A stretch of DNA of 64,000 nt from Liriodendron chinense. Taxonomy: Eukaryota > Streptophyta > Magnoliopsida > Magnoliales > Magnoliaceae. The position numbers and the translations under genes were made by a program. Location of the stretch: positions 124,001 through 188,000 of the forward strand of contig ML058553.1 in NCBI GenBank assembly GCA_003013855.2. Reading direction: 5' to 3'. How positions within the stretch are numbered: the stretch's first letter is position 1; each line of letters begins with the position of its first letter. The notes under the pieces were generated by a model that saw only the letters and a list, made by a program, of their open reading frames with translations, ran no database searches and was not told the DNA's origin. Below, in pieces: positions 46,491-57,366 of this stretch.

Positions 46491-46804
46491 CTGAATATCG
46501 CATTTAAAACCCATTAACCCCATCTTGATCTCGATTTTCATTTTCAATCTTCCAAATGAGGGTTTTCTCTCTAGTTTGACCGATTCATATCATTTTCAGG
46601 TGAAATTCATTACATTATCTTCCCATTTGCGTTTTCAATTTCATTTTTCTATTTTCTAATTCCGTAATTTTCTGAAATCGCGATCAAATTGCGATTTGGT
46701 GTACATCCAAACGGTGAATAAGATTATCAAAACTTCCGTTTTATTTCTATCTTTATATTATTACCAGAAATCAATGGAAGTAGGGTCTGTTTCCTGTTAT
46801 TTTG

Positions 46805-47343
46805 AAACTTTTTTTTTCTAGATTTATTATGTGAGTTTGCTACGTCAGAAGGGAGCAGTAGCGCACATCGTCGGTACATGTGGCATACATTTGCGTTGAT
46901 CAGAACTGTCGAAAGGTTGGTTCGATTATGTGTTTAGGATAGACCAAAAATTGGCATTGATCGGATGATCATTGATATCCTATTGTTCTTCATCAAATGG
47001 ACGGTTCTAGATTCTACTAGCATTATCCAAAGGTTGAATCACCTGATCAGTGTGATTTTTCGGTTGTCCTCTATTGACAATTTTGATTGTGATTTTTTGA
47101 CGGTCCGGATTAATGTTCATGTATGCCTGCATGCTTTCATGTATGTACATTAATTCAGACCATCCAAATCTGAGGCATCATTGTTGGAGGGTAGCACAAA
47201 ACTCATCCTTACCCAATGATCCTCACTATCTGATTGGTGACCATTAAACGGAAAAATAAAAAGTATATGGGCCAGCAGTCAAAATTCAACAGAGGAAACC
47301 AGATTGTTAAGATAAGCCAGTCAAGTTGTGCTCTATTGACAAT
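46805..47343. repeat. Dispersed repeat R1, duplication copy 2
   Basis: Homologous to 26283-26816 and 22683-23230. Open frames are short and differ between copies. Confidence 0.65.
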
Positions 47344-47770
47344 GGGGGAGCGAATTAGGTGTTACCCCGGGACAGCTTAGTGGGTGTTACCCCTGCTGTG
47401 TGGCCCACATGGATGGGCTTCCAAAAATTATGCAAATCCAAATCTCAAGTGGACCGAACGACTAGAAATAGTGGTAATTAAGTGCCCCACCATTAAAATC
47501 TCCAAAGAGCCAATCGCAAGTTTTTGGTAATTTTTATTTGCAATCCAAGCTCTCAGCTTTGTCTAAAACTTTTTAATGATTATTCATCACTCTTTCTACT
47601 AGTATAGTCCACTGGAGATTTTGATCTTCTTATAATTTTGAATCATGTCCTAAAATTAGGTATAAAAACAGATGGATGGCATGGATATACAAAAATACAT
47701 CAAGGTAGGCCCCACACGATATGGGTAACACACACTAAAATGTTACCAGGGTAACAGCTAATTTGCTCCC
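47344..47770. mobile_element. MITE of the GTGTTACCC family (first), copy 2
   Basis: Counterpart of 26817-27330 with an internal deletion. TIRs are GGGAGCGAATTAGGTGTTAC and, inverted, GGGAGCAAATTAGCTGTTAC. Confidence 0.75.
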
Positions 47771-47872
47771 TACAGTGTAGTGAACTCACACTCCAGTCTA
47801 GCGCATTTTCATTGTGTGATTTATCTGAACGCCATGAATCTCAAGTGTTGGATGAGCTATTGTCCAAACAAG

Positions 47873-48486
47873 GGGAGCGTATTAGGTGAGATCCTGGAAC
47901 AGCTTAGTGGGTGTTACCCCCACCGTGTGGGGCCTACCTTGATGTATTTCTTATATATCCACACCATCAGTCTATTTTTAAATATAATTTTAGGACGATA
48001 TCCAAAATCAGAAGATGATCCAAATCACAGGTGAACCATACATAGAGAGAGTGATAAATAACCATTAAAAACATTTTCGTGAACCAAAAAAGTTTTGGAT
48101 CAATCGGATCTTTCTAATTTCCCTTCAAACAGATCTTATTAACATTATAAACAGGTTGGATTGAAAATAAACATTAAGAAAAAGTTACGATGGGCCCTTT
48201 GGAATTTTTAATGGTGAGGCACTCAATCACCACTGTTTCCTATGGTGAGGTACACTGAGATTTGAATATTTGGAATTTTTAATGGTGAGGCACTCAATCA
48301 CCACTGTTTCCTATAGTGTGGTACACCTGAGATTTGAATCTGTGTAAATTTTTGTATTCCATCCTAAAATGCTCTGGATAAACGGATGGACGACGTGGAT
48401 AAACAAAAAACCAACCATTGAGGTAGGCCCAACGGTGAGGGTAACACCCACTAAGCTGTTACCCAGGTAACACCCAATTCGCGCCC
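47873..48486. mobile_element. MITE of the GTGTTACCC family (second), copy 2
   Basis: Counterpart of 27432-27973, flanked by CCAAACAAG (47864-47872 and 48487-48495). It is about 70 bases longer because of an internal 71-bp tandem duplication (48198-48268 and 48269-48339) absent from copy 1. Confidence 0.88.
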
Positions 48487-48905
48487 CCAAACAAGTGTGC
48501 TAATCTAACATTCACAAGTAATTGGGGTTGACCAGAAAAAAGTCCATAGATTGTATATTTAGAAAACTACCAATAGATGAAATGTTTGACCCATACTTGG
48601 GATGGCCCCATCTTGGATGGTAAGATTGATCATCATCATTATTACATGAGCCTTATACCAAGTAAGTGGGGCCGACTACATAAATCTTGTTCCGTCATTC
48701 CACTCTATCAAGGGTCATATTATCATTTAAAATGATACGTCCAGGTCCTTTTTTACTAGACTTGTCATTCTCGCTAATTATATGGTTAATACCATTTATT
48801 GAGTGGCACTCCACATTCATTGGATCCCAACCTCCATTGAGAAACATCATAGAGGTTTTAAATGTTTAAACATAGCTTATTAATGATACTTTTTTTATAG
48901 AATGG

Positions 48906-49218
48906 CTTTGTTAAAGTCACGGAAGTCGATATACATCCTGACCTTACTATCTTTCTTGAGAACTAGGACGATGTTGGTGAGCCATTATGGGTAGTTAGAT
49001 ACTACCAGAAAGCATGTGTTGTATTGCTTGATCACTTCTTTCTATATCTTCAGAATCCATTCTGGTCACATTCTTCTTAACTTCGCTTGACTAGCTTGAT
49101 TTCAAGTTCCGTGAGTAGGTGATGTGCAACCAGGTCTTCATCCAGCCTCGACATATTTTCGTAGGAGAAGAAAAAATTTGATAGTCATAGTTTTAAGAAC
49201 TTGATCATCCACTGCCTA
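48906..49218 (-). pseudogene. Ty3-type reverse transcriptase fragment, copy 2
   Basis: Counterpart of 28433-28735 with the same breaks, so it was already a relic when the duplication occurred. Confidence 0.8.
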
Positions 49219-49268
49219 TCATTAGGAGACATGTTATTTTCGTTTCCAACCCTCCCATGCCTACCATA

Positions 49269-49319
49269 TAGAGAGAGAGAGAGAGAAGAAGAAGAAGAAG
49301 AAGAAGAAGAAGAAGAAGA

Positions 49320-49357
<38 letters not shown>
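49269..49357. repeat. Compound (GA)n (GAA)n (GA)n microsatellite
   Basis: About 89 bases, far longer than the copy 1 counterpart (28790-28840). Poly-Ser, poly-Leu and poly-Glu frames across it are artefacts. Confidence 0.95.
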
Positions 49358-49362
<5 letters not shown>

Positions 49363-51482
49363 TCCACTTTGGTCGCCCATACACGTGGACGTCTTCCACT
49401 TTCTCCATCCTTGCACGTGTGATCTTCACCAACCCTAGGACGTGTGCATGCTCACTTCTCCCTTCTAACTCAATCTAGGGTTCCTAATAGGTAAAGGTGA
49501 GGAATCCATTTATACTTTTCTTTAATATAATAAGATGTTTTCTTTTAAACTATGCATTAACTTCTATGATTGTTGTGATGTTTGTTTAGATCTATAAACA
49601 CCATGTTTAATTTTTTATTTGTAAAGATTATACACTATAAATTACATGATGGATTGTCAATTACATGAATATTATTTTTTTTATATGGAGTTTGAACAAG
49701 GTTAGGTCTAAAACTAAACTACACCAAAAAGGGTTCATGATTCATGAATGTGGGACGTTGAGAACCTCTTAGGATATGCACGTGAGATGTCCTTATGTTG
49801 GGAATGATGTACAATGGTGGTAAATTATGTGGAAACATATAGATCTGTGAGTTAATTACCCATTGTGATGAGTTAAATCACCGAGTCTACAAAGTGTGCC
49901 CACTAGACTAGCATATATGAACCATATATGATGTAGTTTGGGTTAGCCTAGTTAATGAAACATTTATAAATTGTTGAATGGTGATTATCATGATGTTTAT
50001 GCAATGATATATTTCTTGACTTTTTTAATATAATAAGAATTATATGTGTATGAATGTATGGACATGGATTTGAGAATAGTTTCATGTGGAAGACAAACTT
50101 TGCTGAAATTATGGATGTTTCATTATGAGAAATATACGTTGATGGGCCTGATTTACACGTTTGATGGTGTGATGATGGAATACATGTATTTTTTAATGCC
50201 GCATCTTAAGAAACCACCCCTTCCATGGTTAATGGAAGTATAGTGAGGAATTATGGAAAAGTCATATGATTTAGAATGATGGTTGATTGTGGAAAATACA
50301 TATGTGTTGGATTAATGTAAATTATGGAGGATCCAAGTGGTTAGATAATCATTGGTTGTGGATCCATGTGTAGATAATGAATTATTAGATTCAGCATCAT
50401 GGCTAAGGTATGATCATCCCTCCATGAATGGTGTCATGTGAAGGGTAACGACTATCTTAGGGTGTGGCGGACCATGAGAATGAAGGGTGGTGATAACTTG
50501 AAGAATGTGTGCATTACTAAACCGGTTGAATGTAAATCAGATTAATTAAAGTATTGGATTAATCTGATGCATTCACTAGGATCCAAGAGTTGGATTAACC
50601 CTTCTTGGTGTTACAATAGAAAAAGTAACAGGCTACCCCATTTCTCTAGTTGTACACTATCTAATGAAAGTAACAGGCTACTCTCGTTTCATTAGTTTGG
50701 TTTATTTTATAACATGTGAGAGTGGTGGGCTCATCGTCTCACAAGTGGCTCGGTAAACTCTGATGACTAATGGATAAGGAAAGTGGTGGGCTCACCGTTT
50801 CATTTAGTCAGGGTGCCTCATCAGAGCATGCATATCACTGCATTAACCAAGTTTTTTTATATAGATATTTTTTGGTTATTACACATGAATTGATTATGCT
50901 ATTATTGAGATAATCTTGAAGGAATGCCGTCACTGAGTTAAACCTAGGCAACTCATTCCTCGTGTGAAAAAACAATAGTAGATATGCATGTAACGATCCA
51001 ATGAATGAGCCAGAGCTTCAAGGCGACAACGATGATGATTCGTGGTAACAGATGACAGATAATGAAGCTAAAGACGGTTTGGACAAGATTTTTCTTCTTT
51101 TATTTTTTTTTTCTTTCTTGGTAGTACTTACTTGAATTTTGAATTTCTAATAAGTCCCAATGGAAGGACCGAGCATGTACTATATTTTTATGCTTGATGT
51201 AACGGTGATGAATGGAACTTAGAGTAGTTATTTTAATGGAATGAGATTTAATTTTCTAGTCATTTATGCCAAGATTTTCGTGAAAATGTGAATTTATATG
51301 ATTGTAAGGAATATGGAGTATTTATAATGTAACATACTCAAATTAATATCCTGAAATTCAGCTTATTGTGTTGTCCACGAGGGTCGAAATCTTGGGGTAT
51401 TACAACCCCTACGACTAGGGTCTCACCCACATCACTGGTTCTGGGTCGCATCTAAGTCGCACTCCTCCACTGCGTAGTAGAG
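49358..51482. other. Long non-coding block, copy 2
   Basis: Aligns with 28850-30987. No gene; no frame is conserved between the copies apart from short stretches such as the one near 50046. Confidence 0.5.
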
Positions 51483-51487
51483 ATAGT
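51483..51487. other. Empty target site of the Ty3 solo LTR
   Basis: ATAGT occurs once, between GCGTAGTAGAG and TATTTTTGCAACTCGC, matching the outer flanks of 30988-34084. Confidence 0.88.
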
Positions 51488-51517
51488 TATTTTTGCAACT
51501 CGCATGGAAGATATGTG

Positions 51518-52142
51518 TGTTGAGTATGGATCCAATCACAATCATATGTGGTCGGGCGCCCGGACGGTCTATGGACCGGGCGCCCGATATTCATATGGTT
51601 TCAGCCATTAGCCACTGGACTGTTTTGTGAACGGTTGGGCGCCCGGCGGTCAAAGTGATCGGGCGCCCGATAATAGTCATTTTTTAAGCTGTTTCACGCT
51701 AGACATGTTTTGTAATGGGCGGGCGCCCGACCTAGTTATGACCGGTCGCCCTACCGACCACGAGCTTAAGTGCGAGTTTCCTATTTTGTGTTGTAATTTC
51801 AGGGTTTGCTATATAAGGGGTGTAAACTGGGATTAGGTAATGGGATTAGGGTTTTTATACGTCCAAGGTGAGAAAAAGGAGAGAGGATTAGCAAAGGGGA
51901 CATCTCTGTGCATGGGAGCAAGGGAAAAGGTAAGTGTATTGCTTGTAACTTCGTTCTTCTCCATAGTAGAGTTTTACACCGTGGTTTTTTACCCTTGGTT
52001 GGGGTCCACGTAAAATTTGTCTTGTGGATTGTTGATTTGTGTGAATTCATTTTCTAGTTATTATTACTTCCTGTTTATCGTTTGTGGGTGAGACCGGAGA
52101 TTGGATCTCGGTTCATCGGCATTGTTGGAGTGCTGCGCAACA
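51518..52142 (+). repeat. 5' LTR of the decayed Copia element
   Basis: TGTTGAG to GCGCAACA. A TATA-type motif TATATAAG lies at 51810-51817. The U3 part before it holds about five copies of the palindrome GGGCGCCC within 200 bases. Confidence 0.95.
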
Positions 52143-52144
52143 AC

Positions 52145-52156
52145 TGGTATCAGAGC
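52145..52156 (+). promoter_or_regulatory. Primer-binding site, initiator tRNA-Met type
   Basis: TGGTATCAGAGC two bases after the 5' LTR, identical to the site in the other Copia element. Confidence 0.95.
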
Positions 52157-52181
52157 TATTGGTTTAGTTCAAGTGGGAGTG

Positions 52182-52948
52182 ATGACGGAAGAAGAAAAAA
52201 CTAGAATTGAGAAGTTTGATGGTTCAAACTTTGCCTTCTAGAAGATGCAGATGGAGGATTATCTGTATCAGAAGGACCTCTACATTTCTCTAGGAGAAAA
52301 AGAGAAGAAACTAGAGAAGATGACAGATGATGAATGGGCTTTAGTGGATCGGAAGGCTTTAGGAACGATCCGACTCTCTTTGTCTAAGAGCATCGCCTTC
52401 AATATATCCAAAGTAAAGACCACAAAAGAATTAATGCAGGCTTTGGCTACGATGTATGAGAAACCCTCAGTGTCCAATAAGGTTCATCTTATGAAACGGC
52501 TATTCAACATGAAGATGTCAGATGGTGGGGGCGTGGCTGAACATCTAAACGAGTTTAATACAGTCAGGAGCCAATTGGAATCCGTTGACATCACTTTTAA
52601 TGATGAGGTGGAGGCACTATTGATCTTGTCTAGTTTGCCAAACAGTTGGGATGGTTTGGTGATTGCCGTAAGCAATTCCTCAGGGTCTACGAAGTTGAAA
52701 TTCGATGATGTGGCCGATCTAATTCTAAGCGAAGAATCTAGAAGGAAGATATCAGGAACTTCAGGGGATTCAGGGAATGCTCTAAACGTTGAAGGAAAAG
52801 AAAGATCTTCGAACAAAGGTAGTAATAAACATGGTCGTTCTAAGTCGAGAAATAAGTTCAAGGGACTGAAAGACAAGGACGGGTGTTAGCATTGCAGGAA
52901 GAAGGGGCACATGAAGCATGATTGCAGGGCGCTTAAGAAACAAAAAGG
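52182..52948 (+). pseudogene. Copia gag (capsid and zinc knuckle), disrupted
   Basis: The frame opens at 52182 (MTEEEKTRIEKFDGSNFAF), is cut by TAG at 52239, reopens as KMQMEDYLYQKDLYISL and continues through the capsid core (VHLMKRLFNMKMSDGG, ILSSLPNSWD) to a zinc knuckle. A second TAG (52887-52889) sits one residue after the first Cys of the CX2CX4HX4C knuckle, which then continues HCRKKGHMKHDC. Both stops are one base change from Trp. Gag normally packages element RNA in cytoplasmic particles. Confidence 0.9.
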
Positions 52949-52959
52949 AAGCTATCAAG

Positions 52960-53243
52960 GTGGGAAGGATTCAATGAATCTATCTAAGGAGAGTGACAGA
53001 GAGGCGTTGATCTTGTCTCTTGATGCGCGGAATGAGTCTTGGGTTATATACTCGGGTGCTTCGTTTCATGCCACTTCGTCAAAAGAAGTTCTTCGTGATT
53101 ATGTGTCAGGTAACTTTGAAAGAGTCTGCCTGGGTGATCATGAGCCATGCAGTATTGTTGGCAAGGGAGACGTTCACTTAAGTCAAAAAGACAGAACGGT
53201 CTTAAAGTTGAAGGATGTCAGACATGTACCGAGTTTGAGATGA
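52960..53243 (+). pseudogene. Copia protease, catalytic residue lost
   Basis: The active-site region reads WVIYSGASFHAT. Copia proteases have Asp directly before SGA; here it is Tyr. The frame runs to TGA after RHVPSLR. An aspartic protease would release gag and pol products, but this one should be inactive. Confidence 0.85.
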
Positions 53244-53246
53244 AAT

Positions 53247-54240
53247 TTGATCTCAGTGGGGCAATTGACTGATACCGGATATGTAACGACATTCACGAGT
53301 GATGCATGGAAGGTCACAAAAGGTGCCTTGGTAATATCTCGAGGAAAGAAGGAAGGTACCTTGTACGTGAATTTTGGATCGTATAGTTCACTCGCAGTCG
53401 CATCAACTGGAGTGAACGAGCAATATGGCATCAGAGGTTAGGACGTATGAGTGAGAAATGGATGAAAGTGCTATTGTCAAAGGGGAAGCTACTAGGGTTG
53501 AAGGCAATCGATCTGGAATTCTGCGAGGACTGCGTGTATGGCAAGCAGAAGAGGGTAAGCTTCAAGAAGACAGGACGCGCTCCAAAGACACATCTGTTGG
53601 AGCTTGTTCACACTGACGTGTGGGGACAGGCACAGGTATCATCTCTTTGTGGTTCACGTTATTTTGTTTCTTTCATTGATGATGCTAGTAGAAAACTGTG
53701 GGTTTATTTCTTAAATCACAAATCTGATATATTTGACGTATTTAAGAAGTGAAAGTTATGGTAGAAAATGAGACCGGTAAAACTGTGAAGTGTCTTAGAT
53801 TGGATAATGGGGGAGAATACTGTGATAAGAGGTTTGAGAAGTATTGTGCAGTAAATAAGATCAAACATCAGAAAATGATTCCACGGACACCGCAGTAGAA
53901 TAGTGTAGCTAAGCGCATTAACAGGACCATCCTTGAGCATGCTAGGAGCATGAGGCTACATGCAGGGTTGCCCAAGACCTTTTGGGCAAATACTGTGAAT
54001 ACTACCGTATATCTCATTAATAGAATTCCCTCGGCACCATTGGATGGTGGTCTACCAGAAGAAACATGGACTGGAAAAGAGGTGAACCTTGCACATCTCA
54101 GAGTGTTTAGTTGCACCTCTTATATTCAAATTGATGCAGAGCACAGAAACAAGCTGGATGCAAAGTCCAGAAGGTGCACGTTTATAGGCTACGGGGAGAA
54201 TGACTTTGGCTACCGGTTTTGGGATATTGAGAATTGAAAA
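53247..54240 (+). pseudogene. Copia integrase with pre-integrase zinc region, disrupted
   Basis: After NLISVGQLTDTGY a frameshift near 53420-53445 separates the WHQRLGRM (His) part from LEFCEDCVYGKQK (Cys-Cys), together forming the HHCC region. The core shows HTDVWG (first Asp), then a missing base at 53749-53755, DNGGEY (second Asp), TAG in place of a Gln codon within PQxNS, and AKRINRT, in which the expected catalytic Glu is Lys. The conserved tail LRVFSCTSYI to RRCTFIGYGE is readable. Not functional. Confidence 0.88.
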
Positions 54241-55330
54241 ATCATCAGAATCAAGGATATAGTCTTTAATGAAAAAGTGATGCATAAGGACAGTGTGCAG
54301 CAAAAGCAGAACAAGGCCGATGAGAAGGAATTCGTAGAGTTGGAAGAGTTACCGGACACGAGTATTACAATGCCACCGGATGAGTATGCATAGGAGCATG
54401 ATGAGGCAGAGCCATAGACACCGCTTGTGAATAGGTCTACTTAGGAGAGGAGACCCAAGGTCCGATACTCACCCTCCTTACATTATCTACTGTTGACAGA
54501 TAATGGTGAGCCAGAGTGTTTTGAAGAGGCGTTAAGGTCAGATATGCAGGTTAAGTGGGAGCAAGCCATGAAAAATGAGATGGACTCTCTTGAGTATAAT
54601 CGTACGTGGGAGCTAATCACTCTACCTAAGGTTAAGAAAGCTCTCCATAACAAGTGGGTTTACAGACTGAAGGAGGAGCACGATGGTTCGAAACGGTACA
54701 AGGCTAGACTGGTTGTGAAAGGGTTCCAACAAAAGGCAGGTATCGATTTCACAAAAATATTTTCAACTGTGGTAAAGATGTCTACGATTCACATGGTCTT
54801 GAGTATAGTGGCTACAGAGGACTTACATCTAGAGCAACTAGATGTTAAGACAGCCTTTCTTCATGGAGACCTTGAAGAAGAGATATATATGCATCAGCCG
54901 ACAGGATACGTGGCACCAGGAAAGGAGAACAAGGTGTGTAGACTGAAGAAGAGTCTATATGGCCTGAAGCAGGCCCCGAGGCAGTGGTACAAGAAGTTCG
55001 ACAGTTTCATGTCGGGAAACGGGTATAAGAGATGTCATGCAAACCACTGTTGCTACTTGAAGAAGTTTAATATGTCGTACATCATCATTCTTTTGTATGT
55101 TGATGATATGCTTTTGGCCGGATCAAGCATGAAGGACATCTCAGATCTCAAAAGACAAACTGTCTAGAGAGTTTACCATGAAGGATTTAGGAGCTGCAAA
55201 ACAAATCCTAGGCATGAGGATAAAGTGTGACAGGGAAACAAGAAGCTAGTTTTGTCACAGGCAGAGTAATAGCCAAGGTACTTGATCGATTCAGCGTGGG
55301 AAGTGCTAAGCCGGTTAGCACTCCATTAAC
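54241..55330 (+). pseudogene. Copia reverse transcriptase, partly intact
   Basis: Stops at 54238, 54391, 54415 and 54442 precede an open stretch of 224 codons (54493-55167). It contains NKWVYRLKEEHDGS, YKARLVVKGFQQ, LDVKTAFLHGDLEEEIYM, CRLKKSLYGLKQAPRQWYKK and the catalytic box YVDDML (about 55096-55113). A frameshift follows at LKRQTV; the next block (FTMKDLGAAKQILGM) lies in another frame and is then further broken. Confidence 0.92.
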
Positions 55331-56052
55331 CAACCACTTCAAGCTTTCTAAGGAGTAAGGAGCTAAGACGCAAGAGGAACGGGACTACATGGCTAAAGTC
55401 CCTTATGCGTCAGTTATAGGGAGCTTTATGTATGCTATGGTTAGCACGAGGCCAGATATTGCTCAAGCATTGAGAGTTGTTAGCAGGTTCATGAACAACC
55501 CCCGGAAGGAACATTGGAAAGCTGTGAAGTGGATCCTTAAATACCTGGTAAAGACTATGGATGTAGGGCTATGTTATGGAGGATCGAAAATCAAGCTACA
55601 AGGATACGTCGACTCATATTTGGCAGGGGATATCGACAGCAGGAGCACTACAGGGTATGTCTTTACCCTTGGTAGTACTGCAGTCAATTGGATCTCTCAG
55701 TTACAGAAGATAGTATCCATCAGTACAACAGAAGCAGAATATGTTGCAGCTATAGAAGCGTGCAAGGAGATGGTGCAGATGCAAGGTTTTATGGAAGAGT
55801 TGGAGAAGAAGTAAGCAGATTGCAAGCTGTACAGTGACAGTCAGAGTGCAATACACTTGGCTAAGAATTCAGCCTTTCATTCGAGGACCAGGCATATTGA
55901 CATCAGATATCACTTCATACATTCGTTACTGGAAGATTGATCGATTACTTTGGAGAAGATTCATACAAGTGAGAATCCTGCAGATATGTTGACCAAGGCG
56001 GTCATACAGGAGAAGCTGAAGCTCTGTTCAGCTTTGATTGGTCTTCAGGCTT
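55331..56052 (+). pseudogene. Copia RNase H, disrupted
   Basis: Open from 55389 for 141 codons: STRPDIAQALRVVSRF, GDIDSRSTTGYVFTL and STTEAEYVAAIEACKE (catalytic Glu). A stop follows EELEKK, then KLYSDSQSAIHLAK (Asp), RHIDIRYHFI, another stop at 55938-55940 and NPADMLTKAV. The first Asp region reads VDSYLAGD instead of the usual DxDWAGD. Confidence 0.9.
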
Positions 56053-56115
56053 GAAGACTGGGAGGTGGTGCACTTCGGATATAGAAGACGAAGCATCATG
56101 TGGTGATGTGCCTCC

Positions 56116-56126
56116 AAGTGGGAGAT
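56116..56126 (+). promoter_or_regulatory. Polypurine tract
   Basis: AAGTGGGAGAT abuts the 3' LTR start at 56127. Confidence 0.8.
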
Positions 56127-56754
56127 TGTTGAGTATGAATCCAATCACAATCATATGTGGTCAGGCGCCCGGACGATCTGTGGACCGAGCGCCCGATATT
56201 CATACGGTTTCAGCCATCAGCCACTAGACTGTTTTGTGAACGTTCGGGCGCCCAGCGGTCAAAGTGACTGGGCGCCCAATAATAGTCTGTTTTTAAGCTG
56301 TTTCACGCTGAACATGTTTTTTAATGGGCGAGCGCCCGACCTAGTTATGACCGAGCGCCCAACCGACCGCGAGCTTAAGTGCAGGTTTCCTATTTTGTGT
56401 TCTAATTTCGAGGTTTATTATATAAAGAGTATAAACCGGAATTAGGTAATGGGATTAGGGTTTCTATACGTCCAAGTGAGAAAAAGGCGAGAGGGTTAGC
56501 AAAAGGGTCATCTCTATGCATGGGAGCATAGGAGAAGGTAAGTGTATTGCTTGTAACTTCGTTCTTCTTTATAGTAGAGTTTTGCACCGTGGTTTTTTAC
56601 ACTTGTTTGGGGTTTTTCCATTTAAAATTTATCTTGCGGATTGTTGGTTTGTGTGAATTCCTTTTCTAGTTATTATTATTTCCTGTTTATCGTTTGTGGG
56701 TGAGACCGAAGATTAGATCTCGGTTCACCGGCGTTATTGGCGTGCTGCGCAACA
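56127..56754 (+). repeat. 3' LTR of the decayed Copia element
   Basis: Partner of 51518-52142, about 90% identical by hand count. Several GGGCGCCC palindromes are damaged by G-to-A or C-to-T changes here (for example GGGCGCCCA, GAGCGCCCG). Confidence 0.95.
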
Positions 56755-56759
56755 ATGTG

Positions 56760-57174
56760 GGACTAAGAGAATCCAAATAGGCCCCATCTACTCTGCCAAT
56801 TACTCTTAGAAGATCAATATTAGGTCTCCCCTTTTAGTTATAGCGCCACTATAATTTGCAAAGGGCCACTCTGTTCAAAAAAATGTTGAGTTCCCACATG
56901 GACGGTTGAAGTCAGCATAGGAACATTGTTTACTTTTCTTACACCAAACATGTGTTGGATTTATACGTCCCAATACGCCACCCAAGTGAACCCCTACTGT
57001 GATATACCATTCATGAAGACAATATCCCCGTAATAAACTGACAATACCCTACGGAGGTAATCATATCTCACATACAACACAATGCAATACAATCTCATGC
57101 ATCCAAACATGCCCTAGGAGTTTTCTTCTTTTTTCTTTCTTCTCATCTTCTACAAGCAACGTCTTCTACAAGCA

Positions 57175-57216
<42 letters not shown>

Positions 57217-57305
57217 TTTCAAAGAAGGGAGTAAGTGCTCTCTCTTTCTCTAACCACTCCCCCTTTGTCTTTTCCGAAAGATTGCTACAAGGTTGGTTCA
57301 TCTCC

Positions 57306-57366
<61 letters not shown>

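Larger units (their letters stand above)
51518..56754 (+). mobile_element. Full-length but decayed Copia LTR retrotransposon
   Basis: 5237 bp: 5' LTR 51518-52142 (625 bp), primer-binding site TGGTATCAGAGC at 52145, gag and pol in the Copia order protease, integrase, reverse transcriptase, RNase H, polypurine tract 56116-56126, 3' LTR 56127-56754 (628 bp). It is flanked by ATGTG at 51513-51517 and 56755-56759; copy 1 has the site once (34110-34114). By hand count the LTRs differ at about 64 of 626 positions (about 10%), mostly transitions. Coding regions carry several stops, at least two frameshifts and lost catalytic residues, so the element cannot make its own proteins. Sequence style is of the Tnt1/Tork kind (inference). 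Confidence 0.95.

Noticed and set aside
52484..52876. 130-codon minus frame
   Set aside because: Antisense shadow of the Copia gag frame.
52239..52889. Programmed readthrough of two TAG codons in gag
   Set aside because: Both are in Trp positions, and many other stops, frameshifts and active-site losses exist in the same element. Decay is the simpler explanation.
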